From: UBA1794 sp050946375
GTDB lineage: Bacteria > Bacteroidota > Bacteroidia > Bacteroidales > Bacteroidaceae
Assembly (NCBI GenBank): GCA_050946375.1
Contig: JBMNUT010000013.1
Location: forward strand, 25,005 to 89,004
Direction of reading: 5' to 3'
DNA length: 64,000 nt
The notes under the pieces were generated by a model. It did not search any database, was not told where the DNA came from, and saw only the letters and a list, made by a program, of their open reading frames with translations. Position numbers and translations under genes: made by a program. This document shows, piece after piece, positions 40,772 through 49,664 of the stretch (its first letter is position 1; each line of letters opens with the position of its first letter).

Positions 40772-42331
40772 ATGATAGCGACCATATTACCCGGAAGCGC
40801 GGACTTCCATGCTGTGGGTTACAACGAACATAAGGTATCGAAAGGGCTTGCCCGGCTCATCGAGATGCGGAACTTCGGGACGGTGGGTCTGGCAGGCAGA
40901 CCCACCACGGAGGAGCTTACCGACTATCTCAAAAAATACAGTTCCGCCAACAGCCGCATCCGGAAGCCCCAGTTCCATGTGGCCGTCAGCTGCAAAGGCC
41001 GTGAGATGACGGAATCCGAGTTGCTGGACTTCGCGCACCATTACCTCAAGGAAATGGGATATGCCGAACCCGGACAACCTTGGCTCATCTACGCCCACCA
41101 TGACACCGACAACACCCACCTGCACATCATCACCTCGCGTGTCGCCCCCGACGGCAGGAAGATAGCCTATAGTCACGAGCGCAGGCGTTCCCAGGAAGTC
41201 ATAGACAGGATTCTCGGCACGGACAGGCAAAAGAAGATTGCCGACGACATGGACGCGGCCAGACAATATACCTTCTCCTCTTTCGCCCAGTTCAAGGCAA
41301 TCATGGTTTCTATGGGATATGAGATATATAAGAAAGATGAAAACGTATTTATCAAGCATGGCGGCAAGGTGCAGCGGCAAATTCCGTTGGCCGAAGTCGA
41401 ACAGCTTTTCAAAAGCGGCTATAGGGAACGCGCCCGTTGCCGCCAGCTGCGGAGCATCCTCAAAAAATACCGGGACGTGAGCGGCGGCAAGGAAGAGCTG
41501 CAGAAAGAGCTGAAGGAGAAGTTCGGCATCGACCTCGTGTTCTTCGGCAGGAAGGATGCGCCCTACGGCTACATGATTGTCGACCACGCCCACCGTACCG
41601 TCATCAACGGGGCAAGGGTGCTGGCCACGGAACAGCTTCTGGACTTCGCCACCCCGGAACAACGCTTCGCACGCATAGAGGACTACATAGACCGGCTGCT
41701 CACCCTCAACCCGAAAATCACGCAGGGCGAGATTTTCCAGAAGCTGAGGAAGCAGCGTGCCTATATCAAGAAAGGCGTCATCCACTTTGACGGACAGACA
41801 CGCCCGTTAAAGCCGTTCATGGCGGAAGCCATCAACCGGAACAACCGCATCCGTTTCATCGAGATGTTCCACCCGGCAACAGAAGCTGAACGCGATCTGC
41901 TCTGCAAAATCTTCAAGGTGAACCGTCCTGATCTGGTGGACCTGTCAGGCGAAAGGCCGCAGTCCCATACGGATGCCGTCAGCCGCCTGCATGAAATCTT
42001 CAATGACGAGAACGTCTTTTCCGTGAAAAGTGCCCTTCATGAGGAAGGCTTCATCATCCGCGAGGAAGCGGGCGCGGCATATGCCGTCAACTTTAAAAGA
42101 CACATCGTGATAGACCTTGCGGCGGAAGGGCTTGACACGGAACGGCTGAAACCCCGGCCACGGAAGCAACAGGCCAAGCAGACACATTCCACCGGAAACG
42201 GCGGAAAGAAGATACACATACACGGACTGAAGGATTCCGGTGCCGGAAGCCATGCCGAAAAGCGTGAGTGGGAAGTCGGCGGCAAGGGAGGCTACGATGA
42301 CATTGACGACGGATGCAACCTTAAACGGTAG
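40772..42331 (+). CDS. mobB: Relaxase / mobilisation nuclease (MOBP-like)
   Basis: A 519-residue conjugative relaxase that nicks oriT and pilots the strand. The metal-binding motif III is 'YAHHDTDNTHLHIITSR', about residues 107-123; the N-terminal part 'AVGYNEHKVSKGLARLIE' holds a tyrosine that is the likely nucleophile, though I cannot prove which tyrosine acts. The C-terminal half is less conserved and basic. It follows the accessory protein gene. In this element the coupling-protein gene lies about 13 kb downstream rather than next to the relaxase. Confidence 0.92.
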   Translation: MIATILPGSADFHAVGYNEHKVSKGLARLIEMRNFGTVGLAGRPTTEELTDYLKKYSSANSRIRKPQFHVAVSCKGREMTESELLDFAHHYLKEMGYAEPGQPWLIYAHHDTDNTHLHIITSRVAPDGRKIAYSHERRRSQEVIDRILGTDRQKKIADDMDAARQYTFSSFAQFKAIMVSMGYEIYKKDENVFIKHGGKVQRQIPLAEVEQLFKSGYRERARCRQLRSILKKYRDVSGGKEELQKELKEKFGIDLVFFGRKDAPYGYMIVDHAHRTVINGARVLATEQLLDFATPEQRFARIEDYIDRLLTLNPKITQGEIFQKLRKQRAYIKKGVIHFDGQTRPLKPFMAEAINRNNRIRFIEMFHPATEAERDLLCKIFKVNRPDLVDLSGERPQSHTDAVSRLHEIFNDENVFSVKSALHEEGFIIREEAGAAYAVNFKRHIVIDLAAEGLDTERLKPRPRKQQAKQTHSTGNGGKKIHIHGLKDSGAGSHAEKREWEVGGKGGYDDIDDGCNLKR

Positions 42332-42443
42332 ACCATGAGGAAAAAACGGAGACTCCCTTTTGTCACCTGTCTGGCCGCATAAGCCGTCATACCTTTTAAT
42401 CCGCTGCATAAAATACTTCGGTCAGGCTGACCTGAAGCACAAA

Positions 42444-42487
42444 AGTGTTGTGCATTTCGTTACCGTCCTATCCGGTGCATACTTTTG
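42444..42487 (+). promoter_or_regulatory. tra operon promoter with shared upstream block
   Basis: AGTGTTGTGCATTT begins at 42444, runs into a TTCG -33-like element, and is followed after 36 bases (start to start) by TACTTTTG at 42480-42487. Transcription would start about 20 bases before the traA ATG. Confidence 0.65.
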
Positions 42488-42513
42488 CACCGAACCAAAC
42501 GACCGTGGACAAA

Positions 42514-43230
42514 ATGATACAGACACCCGTCATCGTGACATTCGCCAACCAGAAAGGGGGAGTCGGCAAGACGACCCTCTGCGTCACCTTCGCCAACTAC
42601 CTTGTGACGAAGGGCGTGCGTGCCGTGGTCGTCGACTGCGATTTCCAGCACTCCATCCTAAAGTGCCGCAAGGCCGACATCAAGAAATACGGCGAGGAAG
42701 CCGTACCCTACGACGTGCTGGCCTACGAGGCCAACGACAAGCAGGCCATGACCGTGCTCATGGAGAAGTTGCATAACGAGCCCAGCATAGACGTGGCGCT
42801 CATGGACTCCCCCGGCAGCCTGAAGGCGGAGGGACTGATACCCATGTTCGTCAACTCGGACATCATCGTCGTGCCGTTCCACTACGACCTGGTGACCGTC
42901 CCCTCCACCGCAAGCTTCCTCATGTTCATTGACCGTCTGCGAAAAGCCGTGGACGGACGGATGAAAGCCCGGCTCTTCATCGTCCCCAATCTCCATGACG
43001 GACGGGTGGGCAAACGCTCCGAGCTGGAACTGTGGGAGAACACGGGAAAGACATTTGCCAACTACGGACAGGTGACGGACAAGATTCCCAAGCGGGCCGA
43101 CATGGAGCGTTTCAGTACGGTTGCGGAACTGGACATGCAGGCCGCAATCGTCAGCCCGGTGTTCGACAGGATATACGCCGGAATCTTCGGCAACGGCATA
43201 CCCAAAGACATGAACCATCAACAAACATAG
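42514..43230 (+). CDS. traA: ParA-family ATPase TraA
   Basis: A 238-residue ParA/MinD-like ATPase, the first gene of Bacteroidetes conjugation operons. The deviant Walker A is 'FANQKGGVGKTTLCVTF'; 'DCDFQHSILKCR' and 'VALMDSPGSLKAEGLIPMF' follow in the usual places. I start at ATG 42514 because the conserved N terminus begins there and a longer frame would include the promoter. Its role in transfer is not well defined (partition or positioning is inferred). The next gene begins 4 bases after the stop. Confidence 0.9.
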   Translation: MIQTPVIVTFANQKGGVGKTTLCVTFANYLVTKGVRAVVVDCDFQHSILKCRKADIKKYGEEAVPYDVLAYEANDKQAMTVLMEKLHNEPSIDVALMDSPGSLKAEGLIPMFVNSDIIVVPFHYDLVTVPSTASFLMFIDRLRKAVDGRMKARLFIVPNLHDGRVGKRSELELWENTGKTFANYGQVTDKIPKRADMERFSTVAELDMQAAIVSPVFDRIYAGIFGNGIPKDMNHQQT

Positions 43231-43234
43231 CGCA

Positions 43235-43627
43235 ATGAATAAGGAACTACAGATAGACGACCTCACCAGAGGCATCAACGACGAAGAACCCATGTTCAAT
43301 GAAACGGAACGGCAGGAACAGGAAGCCCCGGCACCGGAAGCACGGGAGCATAATACCGCACATCCCGGCGACAAGTGCTGGCAGGACTTCATGGCCTACC
43401 TTGAAGTACCGGCGGACGGGGACGGCAAGGCAGGCCGCCTGGTCTGCAAGCTGGACCGCGACCTGGCCGACTCGCTCGACGACTGCGACATCCGGGGCCG
43501 CTGCCGTTCCGACCTCGTGAACGCCATCGTCCGCTCATTCTTCGAGAACCACCTTTCCCGGCTGGCGCAATACCGCCGCGAAAAGAAATCATTGTTCAAC
43601 AACTACAAACCCGAATTCCATGCGTAA
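43235..43627 (+). CDS. DUF3408-like protein (TraB position)
   Basis: A 130-residue cytoplasmic protein with an acidic N-terminal half and a basic C-terminal half ('KLDRDLADSLDDCDIRGRCR', 'LVNAIVRSFFENHL'), resembling DUF3408 proteins that follow traA in Bacteroides conjugative transposons. The C-terminal part looks like a ribbon-helix-helix DNA-binding segment (inference). Its 3' end overlaps the next gene by 8 bases. Confidence 0.7.
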   Translation: MNKELQIDDLTRGINDEEPMFNETERQEQEAPAPEAREHNTAHPGDKCWQDFMAYLEVPADGDGKAGRLVCKLDRDLADSLDDCDIRGRCRSDLVNAIVRSFFENHLSRLAQYRREKKSLFNNYKPEFHA

Positions 43628-44207
43628 AATCAACTGGACAGAAGCCATGCTCTCCCGGCTTGCCGAGCTTTATCCCGTGGAGACCACCGCACATACCGCC
43701 TATGTGCTGCAAGTCGGTGTGACGGCCGTGAAGGAGAAAGCCCGCGAACTCGGACTGGAAAAGCTGGCCAAGAGCCGGTGGCTGGAACGTGCCGGACATA
43801 TTAGCCGCCACTTCGACGACCGTTCCTACACCGAGATGGCCGGCGACCTGGGCGTCAGCCGCACCACAGTCAGCCGCATGGCACGCAAGCTGGGGCTGAG
43901 CCGGAGCAAGGCAAAGGGTTACGCGATGTCGTCCCGTGTTCGCCGCGAGATGGTCCGCCGCGAACGGCGCAGGGCTGTCTTCGGTCTTGACCCCCTCACA
44001 CGCCTCAAGGTTATCTCACACCGCGCCAAGGTCAGGATACGCTCCAGGCTGAAAGCCAACGGATACATCACCGGCGTACACCGGAACATACTGTACTTCA
44101 CCGAAGCCACATGCCGGAAAGCCCGGCTGGAAGCCAAAGCCGCCAGATTCGGACTGGCCTTCCTGCCTTTTCCCGAAGACAACACACCATTATCCAATGC
44201 CATATAG
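43620..44207 (+). CDS. Helix-turn-helix protein of the tra operon, unknown function
   Basis: A 195-residue strongly basic protein. A helix-turn-helix is visible around residues 65-95 ('YTEMAGDLGVSRTTVSRMAR'), and an earlier similar segment ('HTAYVLQVGVTAVKEKAREL') suggests two related DNA-binding repeats. The C-terminal third is Arg/Lys-rich. It sits where traC is usually found, but I do not recognise it as that family. It could act as an operon regulator or a relaxosome component. It overlaps the upstream gene by 8 bases. Confidence 0.7.
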   Translation: MRKINWTEAMLSRLAELYPVETTAHTAYVLQVGVTAVKEKARELGLEKLAKSRWLERAGHISRHFDDRSYTEMAGDLGVSRTTVSRMARKLGLSRSKAKGYAMSSRVRREMVRRERRRAVFGLDPLTRLKVISHRAKVRIRSRLKANGYITGVHRNILYFTEATCRKARLEAKAARFGLAFLPFPEDNTPLSNAI

Positions 44208-44209
44208 CC

Positions 44210-44602
44210 ATGCAGTACGGACAAATCGTTTTTATCCTTTTCGTGGCAATGGCCTGCTATTACGCCTTCCTCATCTTCACGGACATCAGGAAAGCGCAGG
44301 CGGCTCAGAACGCGGAAAAGGAGAACCATACGGAAGAAGAGATAGACATATCGGACGAGGCAAGGAGCTTCTGTCCGACCAGAGTCAGCAGGGACGAGGA
44401 GAAGAAAGAAGAAGCGGTTAACCACGGGCAATCCGAACCAGACCCTCGACAAGGAAAAGACTTCCGCCGCCCCGGCTACCGTGAGGCCATCATGACCGAC
44501 GGCATCCTTGTGGACGACCTCATCCATGAAATCGACAGGCTGGCGGAAACCGGCACAAGCGACCTCGGCCTTGTCATATACACCTGCGAGAACGCAAGGT
44601 GA
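44210..44602 (+). CDS. Small membrane-anchored protein (TraD position)
   Basis: A 130-residue protein starting at ATG 44210, 2 bases after the upstream stop. One N-terminal membrane helix ('IVFILFVAMACYYAFLIF') is followed by an acidic cytoplasmic stretch and a C-terminal segment ('YREAIMTDGILVDDLIHEID'). Position in the operon matches TraD of Bacteroidetes elements; the family is not certain. Confidence 0.65.
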   Translation: MQYGQIVFILFVAMACYYAFLIFTDIRKAQAAQNAEKENHTEEEIDISDEARSFCPTRVSRDEEKKEEAVNHGQSEPDPRQGKDFRRPGYREAIMTDGILVDDLIHEIDRLAETGTSDLGLVIYTCENAR

Positions 44603-44658
44603 GCAAATACACGTTCCTTTAGCGACTCCTGTTCCTTTGGCGATGAAACAACTATTTA

Positions 44659-45027
44659 ATGATTAAAGAAATGCAGACACTAAAAAGAAAATGCCTACGC
44701 GCATTCGTCCGTTTCAAACAGTCAGCGTTCGCCCGGAAGGGCACGCTCGCCCTCGTGGCGCTCACCCTCGCCGCCGGCGATGCAATGGCCGGAAGCAAGG
44801 GAGCGGCAGGCTTCACCAAGGCCACGCAGGAAGTAAGCTCCTACCAGACTCCCGTCTCTAACCTCATGAAAGCCATTGCGGCGGTCATCGTTCTCGTAGG
44901 TGCGTTCAATGTCTATTTCAAGATGCAGAACGGCGACCAGGACGTCAAGAAGACCATCATGCTGACCATCGGCGGTTGTATCGCGTTCATCGCATTGTCA
45001 GAGGCTTTGCCACTCTTCTTCACGTAA
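44659..45027 (+). CDS. traE: TraE-like conjugation protein (DUF4134)
   Basis: A 122-residue protein with two hydrophobic segments ('GTLALVALTLAAGDAMAGS', which may be a cleavable signal, and 'AIAAVIVLVGAFNVYFKM') and 'TIMLTIGGCIAFIALSEALP' at the C terminus. The layout matches DUF4134/TraE, a VirB2-like small membrane protein in Bacteroidetes mating systems. An ATG at 44671 is an equally good start, preceded by a purine-rich stretch. Confidence 0.85.
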   Translation: MIKEMQTLKRKCLRAFVRFKQSAFARKGTLALVALTLAAGDAMAGSKGAAGFTKATQEVSSYQTPVSNLMKAIAAVIVLVGAFNVYFKMQNGDQDVKKTIMLTIGGCIAFIALSEALPLFFT

Positions 45028-45030
45028 ATC

Positions 45031-45330
45031 ATGGAAGAGAATAAGAGTAATCAAGACGGTTTTCCCGTGTTCAAGGGACTCCAGAAGCCGTTGGAATTCA
45101 TGGGCATCCGCGGCCGCTTCCTCACACTGGCGGCGGTGGCCATAGGCGTGTCCTTCGTGGGATTCATCGTCTTCTCCATCGCCCTTGGGAAACTTGCCGG
45201 GTTCATCGCCATGCTGGTGATGGCCGCCGCAGGGCTGGCCACCATCTTCGTCAAGCAGCGCGGCGGACTGCACAACAAGAAACGGGCGAAGGGCATCTAC
45301 ATCTATAAGAACATCCGAAAAACGAATTGA
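45031..45330 (+). CDS. traF: TraF-like conjugation protein (DUF4133, VirB3-like)
   Basis: A 99-residue protein with two adjacent membrane helices ('FLTLAAVAIGVSFVGFIVFS' and 'AGFIAMLVMAAAGLATIFV') and a basic C terminus ending 'IYIYKNIRKTN', typical of DUF4133/TraF. It lies between the TraE-like gene (4-base gap) and the VirB4 ATPase, as in other Bacteroidetes conjugative elements. Confidence 0.85.
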   Translation: MEENKSNQDGFPVFKGLQKPLEFMGIRGRFLTLAAVAIGVSFVGFIVFSIALGKLAGFIAMLVMAAAGLATIFVKQRGGLHNKKRAKGIYIYKNIRKTN

Positions 45331-45355
45331 AAAACCAACAAACAGAAAGCAAACA

Positions 45356-48196
45356 ATGGCACAGAACAGGAAACGGGCATTCGAAGGGCTTTACTCCCAG
45401 CTGGAAGAAACGGACGGCCATGCCGTCCTCTTTTCCGCCAGGGGCGAGCCTTCGGTCATATTCGAGATGGCCAATCCCGTGCAGCAGCTATGCACGGACG
45501 CGGAGCAGTACCTGCGCTTCCAGGACGTGCTCTCCAACCTCGTGCAGACACTCGGCGAGGGCTATGCCCTGCAGAAGCAGGACATCTTCTGCAGACAGGC
45601 CTACCACCACGACGTGCCGGAGGATGCGGAGTTCCTGACGCGGAGCTACTTCCGCTACTTCGAGGGAAGGGAGTTCACCGAAATACGCACCTACCTTGTC
45701 ATCACACAGGAGGCGCAGCGCGGCCAGTTCGTGCAGTACGACCCGAAGAAATGGGCGGAGTTCCATTCCAAGGTGGCCAAGGCGGAGGACATCCTGAGCG
45801 AGAGGCACATCCGCCACAGAAGATTGTCCAAGGAGGAGGTGGACGAATACTGCCACCGCTTCATGGCCTTCCGCTTCCGCCACGGCCCGTTCTCCATGAC
45901 CAACTTCAAGGCTTCGGACGAATACCTGAAGGTGGGCGGCCGCGTGGTTCGCTCCTATCCGCTGGTGGACATCGACGAGATAAACCTGCCCTCACGCATC
46001 AGGCCCTACACGCAGGCCAGCGTAAACGGCTACGCCATCGCCACCGACCTGTTCTCGTTCCTGACAAGCGTCCCCCATGCGGACTGCGTGGTGTACAACC
46101 AGGTGGTGCAGATACCCGCCCAGCGCAAGCTGCTCCGCAAGCTCCAGGCCAAGGCCAAGCGGCACGGCTCCATGCCCGACCCGAGTAACCGTATAGCCAA
46201 GGCCGACATTGAGAAAGTGCTGGAGCGGCTTGCCGTGGACAGCTCCCTGCTGGTCTACGCCAACTTCAACATCCTGGTGAGCTGCCCGGCGGACAAGGTC
46301 ACCCCGGTCACTTCCTACCTGGAGACCAAGCTGTACGGATGCGGCATCATGCCCTCTCGCACGGCCTACAACCAGCTGGAGCTGTTCACCGACAGCTTCC
46401 CCGGCAACGCCTACGCTTTCAATCCCGACTACGACCTGTTTCTCACCCTGTCGGACGCCGCCCTGTGCTTCTTCTTCAAGGAGCACCTGAAGGAATCGGA
46501 GGACACGCCCCTGACCACATATTACACCGACCGGCAGGGACTACCCGTCTGCATCGACATCACCGGCAAGGAGGGCAAGGTGAAGATGACCGACAACGCC
46601 AATTTCTTCTGCATCGGGCCTTCGGGAAGCGGCAAGTCGTTTCATATGAACTCGGTCGTCCGCCAGTTACTGGAACAGCAAACGGATGTGGTCATGGTGG
46701 ACACGGGCGACTCCTACGAGGGCATCTGTGGCTACTACGGCGGCACGTACATCTCCTATTCCAAGGAGAAACCTATCTCCATGAACCCCTTCAAGGTCAC
46801 GGCGGAGGAATACAGGCTGAACTTCGGCGAGAAGAAAAACTTCCTCAAATCGCTGGTGTTCCTCATCTTCAAGGGCAGCACATTCCCCAGCAAGATAGAG
46901 GACATGATAGTCAACCAGACCCTCGTAGAATATTACGATGCCTATTTCCATCCTTTCGAGAAATTCACGGAAAAGCAGCGTGCAGAGTTGCGGCAAAAGC
47001 TACTTGTAGACGCCAAGATGGAGGATGACTACGAGAAATACAACCACGAGATGGAGGACATCGACCGCCTGATAAACGCCAATGACCAGCCGGAAGTGCC
47101 GGAAAGCCGCGCCCTGCTGCTCCCCTCGGAAGTCAGGCGCATGAAACTCGTCCGCCAGTGCCGTTCGCTCATGGCACTCATACGAGACAAGGCCGCCTCG
47201 GAGTCCGAAAGGGAACACGCCGCACATATCGTGGAGAAATACCGCAAGGAGCTGTACGAGAATACCATGCTTGTCAAGATAGACAAGCAGATAGACCGCA
47301 TGGAGGAGCAGAAACGGCGGTTGAAGGTCAGGGAACTTTCCTTCAACTCTTACTACGAGTTCGCCGTGGAGCGCATCCCGCAAATCACTTCCCTAGAGAA
47401 AATAACATTCGACATACACAACTTCGCCGCCATCCTCAAGCAGTTCTACCGGGGCGGCGAGCTGGAAATGACGCTGAACGCCGACCTGGACGTTGACCTC
47501 TTCAACGAGCGTTTCATCGTCTTCGAAATCGACAAGATAAAAGATGACCCCGTGCTTTTTCCCATCGTGGTGCTCATCATCATGGACGTGTTCCTCCAGA
47601 AAATGCGCATCAAGAAGGGGCGCAAGGCCCTGATAATCGAAGAGGCGTGGAAGGCCATCGCGTCGCCCACGATGGCGGAGTACATCAAGTACCTGTACAA
47701 GACCGTCCGCAAGTTCCACGGCATCGCCGGGGTGGTCACGCAGGAACTGAACGACGTGATAGATTCGCCCATCGTCAAGGAGGCCATCATCAACAACTCC
47801 GACGTGAAAATACTGCTCGACCAGTCCAAATTCAAGGACAGGTACGAACAGATAGCCGCCATACTGGGACTGACCCCCGTGCAGCGGCAGCAGATATTCA
47901 CCATCAACGCGCTCGACAACCACGAGGGGCGCAGCTACTTCAAGGAGGTGTGGATATGCCGGGGACAGCATTCCGATGTGTACGGCGTGGAGGAAGCCCC
48001 CGAATGTTACTGGGCCTACACCACCGAGCGCACGGAAAAAGAGGCGTTGAAAACATACCTGCGGCACTACGGTACGGTGCAGGAGGCCATCACGCGCATC
48101 GAGGCCGACCGTAAAAAAGCGGGCAGCCCCAAGTACCTGGAGTTCGCCAGACAAGTCAACCAACATCAAAAAGTAATGTCATTATGGAAAAGCTGA
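45356..48196 (+). CDS. traG: VirB4-family conjugation ATPase TraG
   Basis: A 946-residue ATPase that powers the mating channel at the inner membrane. The Walker A is about residues 421-430 ('IGPSGSGKSFHMN') and the Walker B about 760 ('KALIIEEAWKAIASP'). The N-terminal half is the CagE/TrbE-type VirB4 domain. A charged, probably coiled-coil insertion ('RKELYENTMLVKIDKQIDRM') lies between the two motifs. The C-terminal end overlaps the next gene by 13 bases. Confidence 0.95.
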   Translation: MAQNRKRAFEGLYSQLEETDGHAVLFSARGEPSVIFEMANPVQQLCTDAEQYLRFQDVLSNLVQTLGEGYALQKQDIFCRQAYHHDVPEDAEFLTRSYFRYFEGREFTEIRTYLVITQEAQRGQFVQYDPKKWAEFHSKVAKAEDILSERHIRHRRLSKEEVDEYCHRFMAFRFRHGPFSMTNFKASDEYLKVGGRVVRSYPLVDIDEINLPSRIRPYTQASVNGYAIATDLFSFLTSVPHADCVVYNQVVQIPAQRKLLRKLQAKAKRHGSMPDPSNRIAKADIEKVLERLAVDSSLLVYANFNILVSCPADKVTPVTSYLETKLYGCGIMPSRTAYNQLELFTDSFPGNAYAFNPDYDLFLTLSDAALCFFFKEHLKESEDTPLTTYYTDRQGLPVCIDITGKEGKVKMTDNANFFCIGPSGSGKSFHMNSVVRQLLEQQTDVVMVDTGDSYEGICGYYGGTYISYSKEKPISMNPFKVTAEEYRLNFGEKKNFLKSLVFLIFKGSTFPSKIEDMIVNQTLVEYYDAYFHPFEKFTEKQRAELRQKLLVDAKMEDDYEKYNHEMEDIDRLINANDQPEVPESRALLLPSEVRRMKLVRQCRSLMALIRDKAASESEREHAAHIVEKYRKELYENTMLVKIDKQIDRMEEQKRRLKVRELSFNSYYEFAVERIPQITSLEKITFDIHNFAAILKQFYRGGELEMTLNADLDVDLFNERFIVFEIDKIKDDPVLFPIVVLIIMDVFLQKMRIKKGRKALIIEEAWKAIASPTMAEYIKYLYKTVRKFHGIAGVVTQELNDVIDSPIVKEAIINNSDVKILLDQSKFKDRYEQIAAILGLTPVQRQQIFTINALDNHEGRSYFKEVWICRGQHSDVYGVEEAPECYWAYTTERTEKEALKTYLRHYGTVQEAITRIEADRKKAGSPKYLEFARQVNQHQKVMSLWKS

Positions 48197-48924
48197 AAGC
48201 CATATTGTTAGGAACATTCCTGTTTGCCGCCTCTGTCCCCACGTTTGCCGGATGGCGCATCGTCATAGACCGTAACTGCATCGCAACGGTGGGCGCCAAC
48301 ATGGCCTCGCAAAAGCTCATCGAGGGACAGCACAACCGGCGGCTGGACTCCATCGCCTCCAAGAAGCAGAAGGTGGAACTCTACACCGTGAGCATGGCCA
48401 CCATCAAAGAGCTGTACAAGCTCTCGATGGAGAACATCTCCGGCTTCGGCACGGAGAGCCTTTACTACAAGGAGATAGGTACCTGCGCCTTTGACATCCT
48501 CAAAGACGTGCCGGAGCTTGTTAGTACAGTGGGCAAGGCGAAGTTTTCTAACAAGCTGCTTTGCCTCAATGAACTCGGCAACCTCGTGGCCGAGACCCAA
48601 CAGCTGGTGGGCGACTTCGTGAACATCGTGAACAACGCCAAGGTGCAGAATCCCCTCAAAGGGGAAGCCACAGCGGAGAGGAAAAGCGACGGCTACAACC
48701 TGCTCGACCGTTACGAGCGGCTGACCCTGGCCAACCGCATATATACTGACCTTACAAAGATACGCTACAAGGTGGAGGGAATGATGCTCATGGCACAGTA
48801 TGCCACGGCGGACGACCTCTTCTTTGCCATCGACCCGGAGGGCTGGGCAAACGTGGTGACCATGAAGAACCGTGTCGGCAACCTCGTCCGGTCATGGAAC
48901 GGGCTGGTGGCTTCCAATTACTGA
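48184..48924 (+). CDS. Secreted tra-operon protein 1, unknown function
   Basis: A 246-residue protein with a signal peptide ('LKAILLGTFLFAASVPTFAG') and a mainly helical mature part. It stands where TraI (DUF4141, VirB5/TrbJ-like) is found in CTnDOT-type elements, but I cannot match its sequence to that family. It overlaps the traG end and is followed 17 bases later by another secreted protein. A role as a minor periplasmic component of the channel is inferred from position only. Confidence 0.7.
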   Translation: MEKLKAILLGTFLFAASVPTFAGWRIVIDRNCIATVGANMASQKLIEGQHNRRLDSIASKKQKVELYTVSMATIKELYKLSMENISGFGTESLYYKEIGTCAFDILKDVPELVSTVGKAKFSNKLLCLNELGNLVAETQQLVGDFVNIVNNAKVQNPLKGEATAERKSDGYNLLDRYERLTLANRIYTDLTKIRYKVEGMMLMAQYATADDLFFAIDPEGWANVVTMKNRVGNLVRSWNGLVASNY

Positions 48925-48941
48925 ACCTGACAACAAGAGCT

Positions 48942-49664
48942 ATGGACTATAATATAGAAGGTATAGGAAATTGCAAGGCGGTTTTTGTTGCTGCCTTTAT
49001 GACAATCGCCGTACTGTCGCTTCCCGTCAGGGTATCGGCCGGAGTCATACCCAAAGACCTCCCGACTATCGAGGCCCTGATAGCCCTGCACAAGGCGGTG
49101 AAGAAGGACGAGGACAAGGCCATGCAGCGTGTGGCCGCCAGCTTCGGCGAGCAGTCGCTCATCACTAAGGGGGCCGGCAAGTTCAACGACGTGCGCACCA
49201 CCCTGAACACAAAGCTGGACAACGCCCATTCCAACCTGGTGCTGGCAGGTGCCATCTCTTCCACGGCCAATGCCCTGTACCAGTTGGTGAAGGAATACAA
49301 GGACTTCACTTCAAACACGTTCGGCCATGTCAGCAAGAAGCCCTTCGTGGCGTGGTACTATGCCGACGCCAACCTGGCCATATCGAGGGAGGTGAAGCAC
49401 TGCTACAAGCTCTATGCGTCGGTGGCCGCTTCCGGCATCAACCTGATGAAGGCTTCCATGGACGAGAAGCTGAACCTGGTGATGACGCTGAAAACCACCA
49501 TCGACAGGGCGAGGTACATCATCGACAACGCGAACCTGTACTGCTACCTCATTACCGACTGCGGATGGAAGCCGGATTACATCTGGGAGATACTGAACTC
49601 CGAGGTCAAGGACGAGATAGCGAAAACGATAATAGACAAATGGAACAAAGGATATGAAAGTTAA
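48942..49664 (+). CDS. Secreted tra-operon protein 2, unknown function
   Basis: A 240-residue protein starting at ATG 48942. A hydrophobic N-terminal segment ('AVFVAAFMTIAVLSLPVRVS') acts as signal or anchor. The rest is helical with 'TKLDNAHSNLVLAGAISSTA' and 'DRARYIIDNANLYCYLITDC'. It shows the same size and general helical build as the preceding gene product, so the two may be distant duplicates, but I cannot align them with confidence. Its end overlaps the next gene by 11 bases. Confidence 0.7.
   Translation: MDYNIEGIGNCKAVFVAAFMTIAVLSLPVRVSAGVIPKDLPTIEALIALHKAVKKDEDKAMQRVAASFGEQSLITKGAGKFNDVRTTLNTKLDNAHSNLVLAGAISSTANALYQLVKEYKDFTSNTFGHVSKKPFVAWYYADANLAISREVKHCYKLYASVAASGINLMKASMDEKLNLVMTLKTTIDRARYIIDNANLYCYLITDCGWKPDYIWEILNSEVKDEIAKTIIDKWNKGYES

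Noticed and set aside
44659..45027. TraE-like protein considered as a true pilin
   Set aside because: Its hydrophobic pattern fits a VirB2-like role, but sequence alone cannot show polymerisation; the neutral family name is used.
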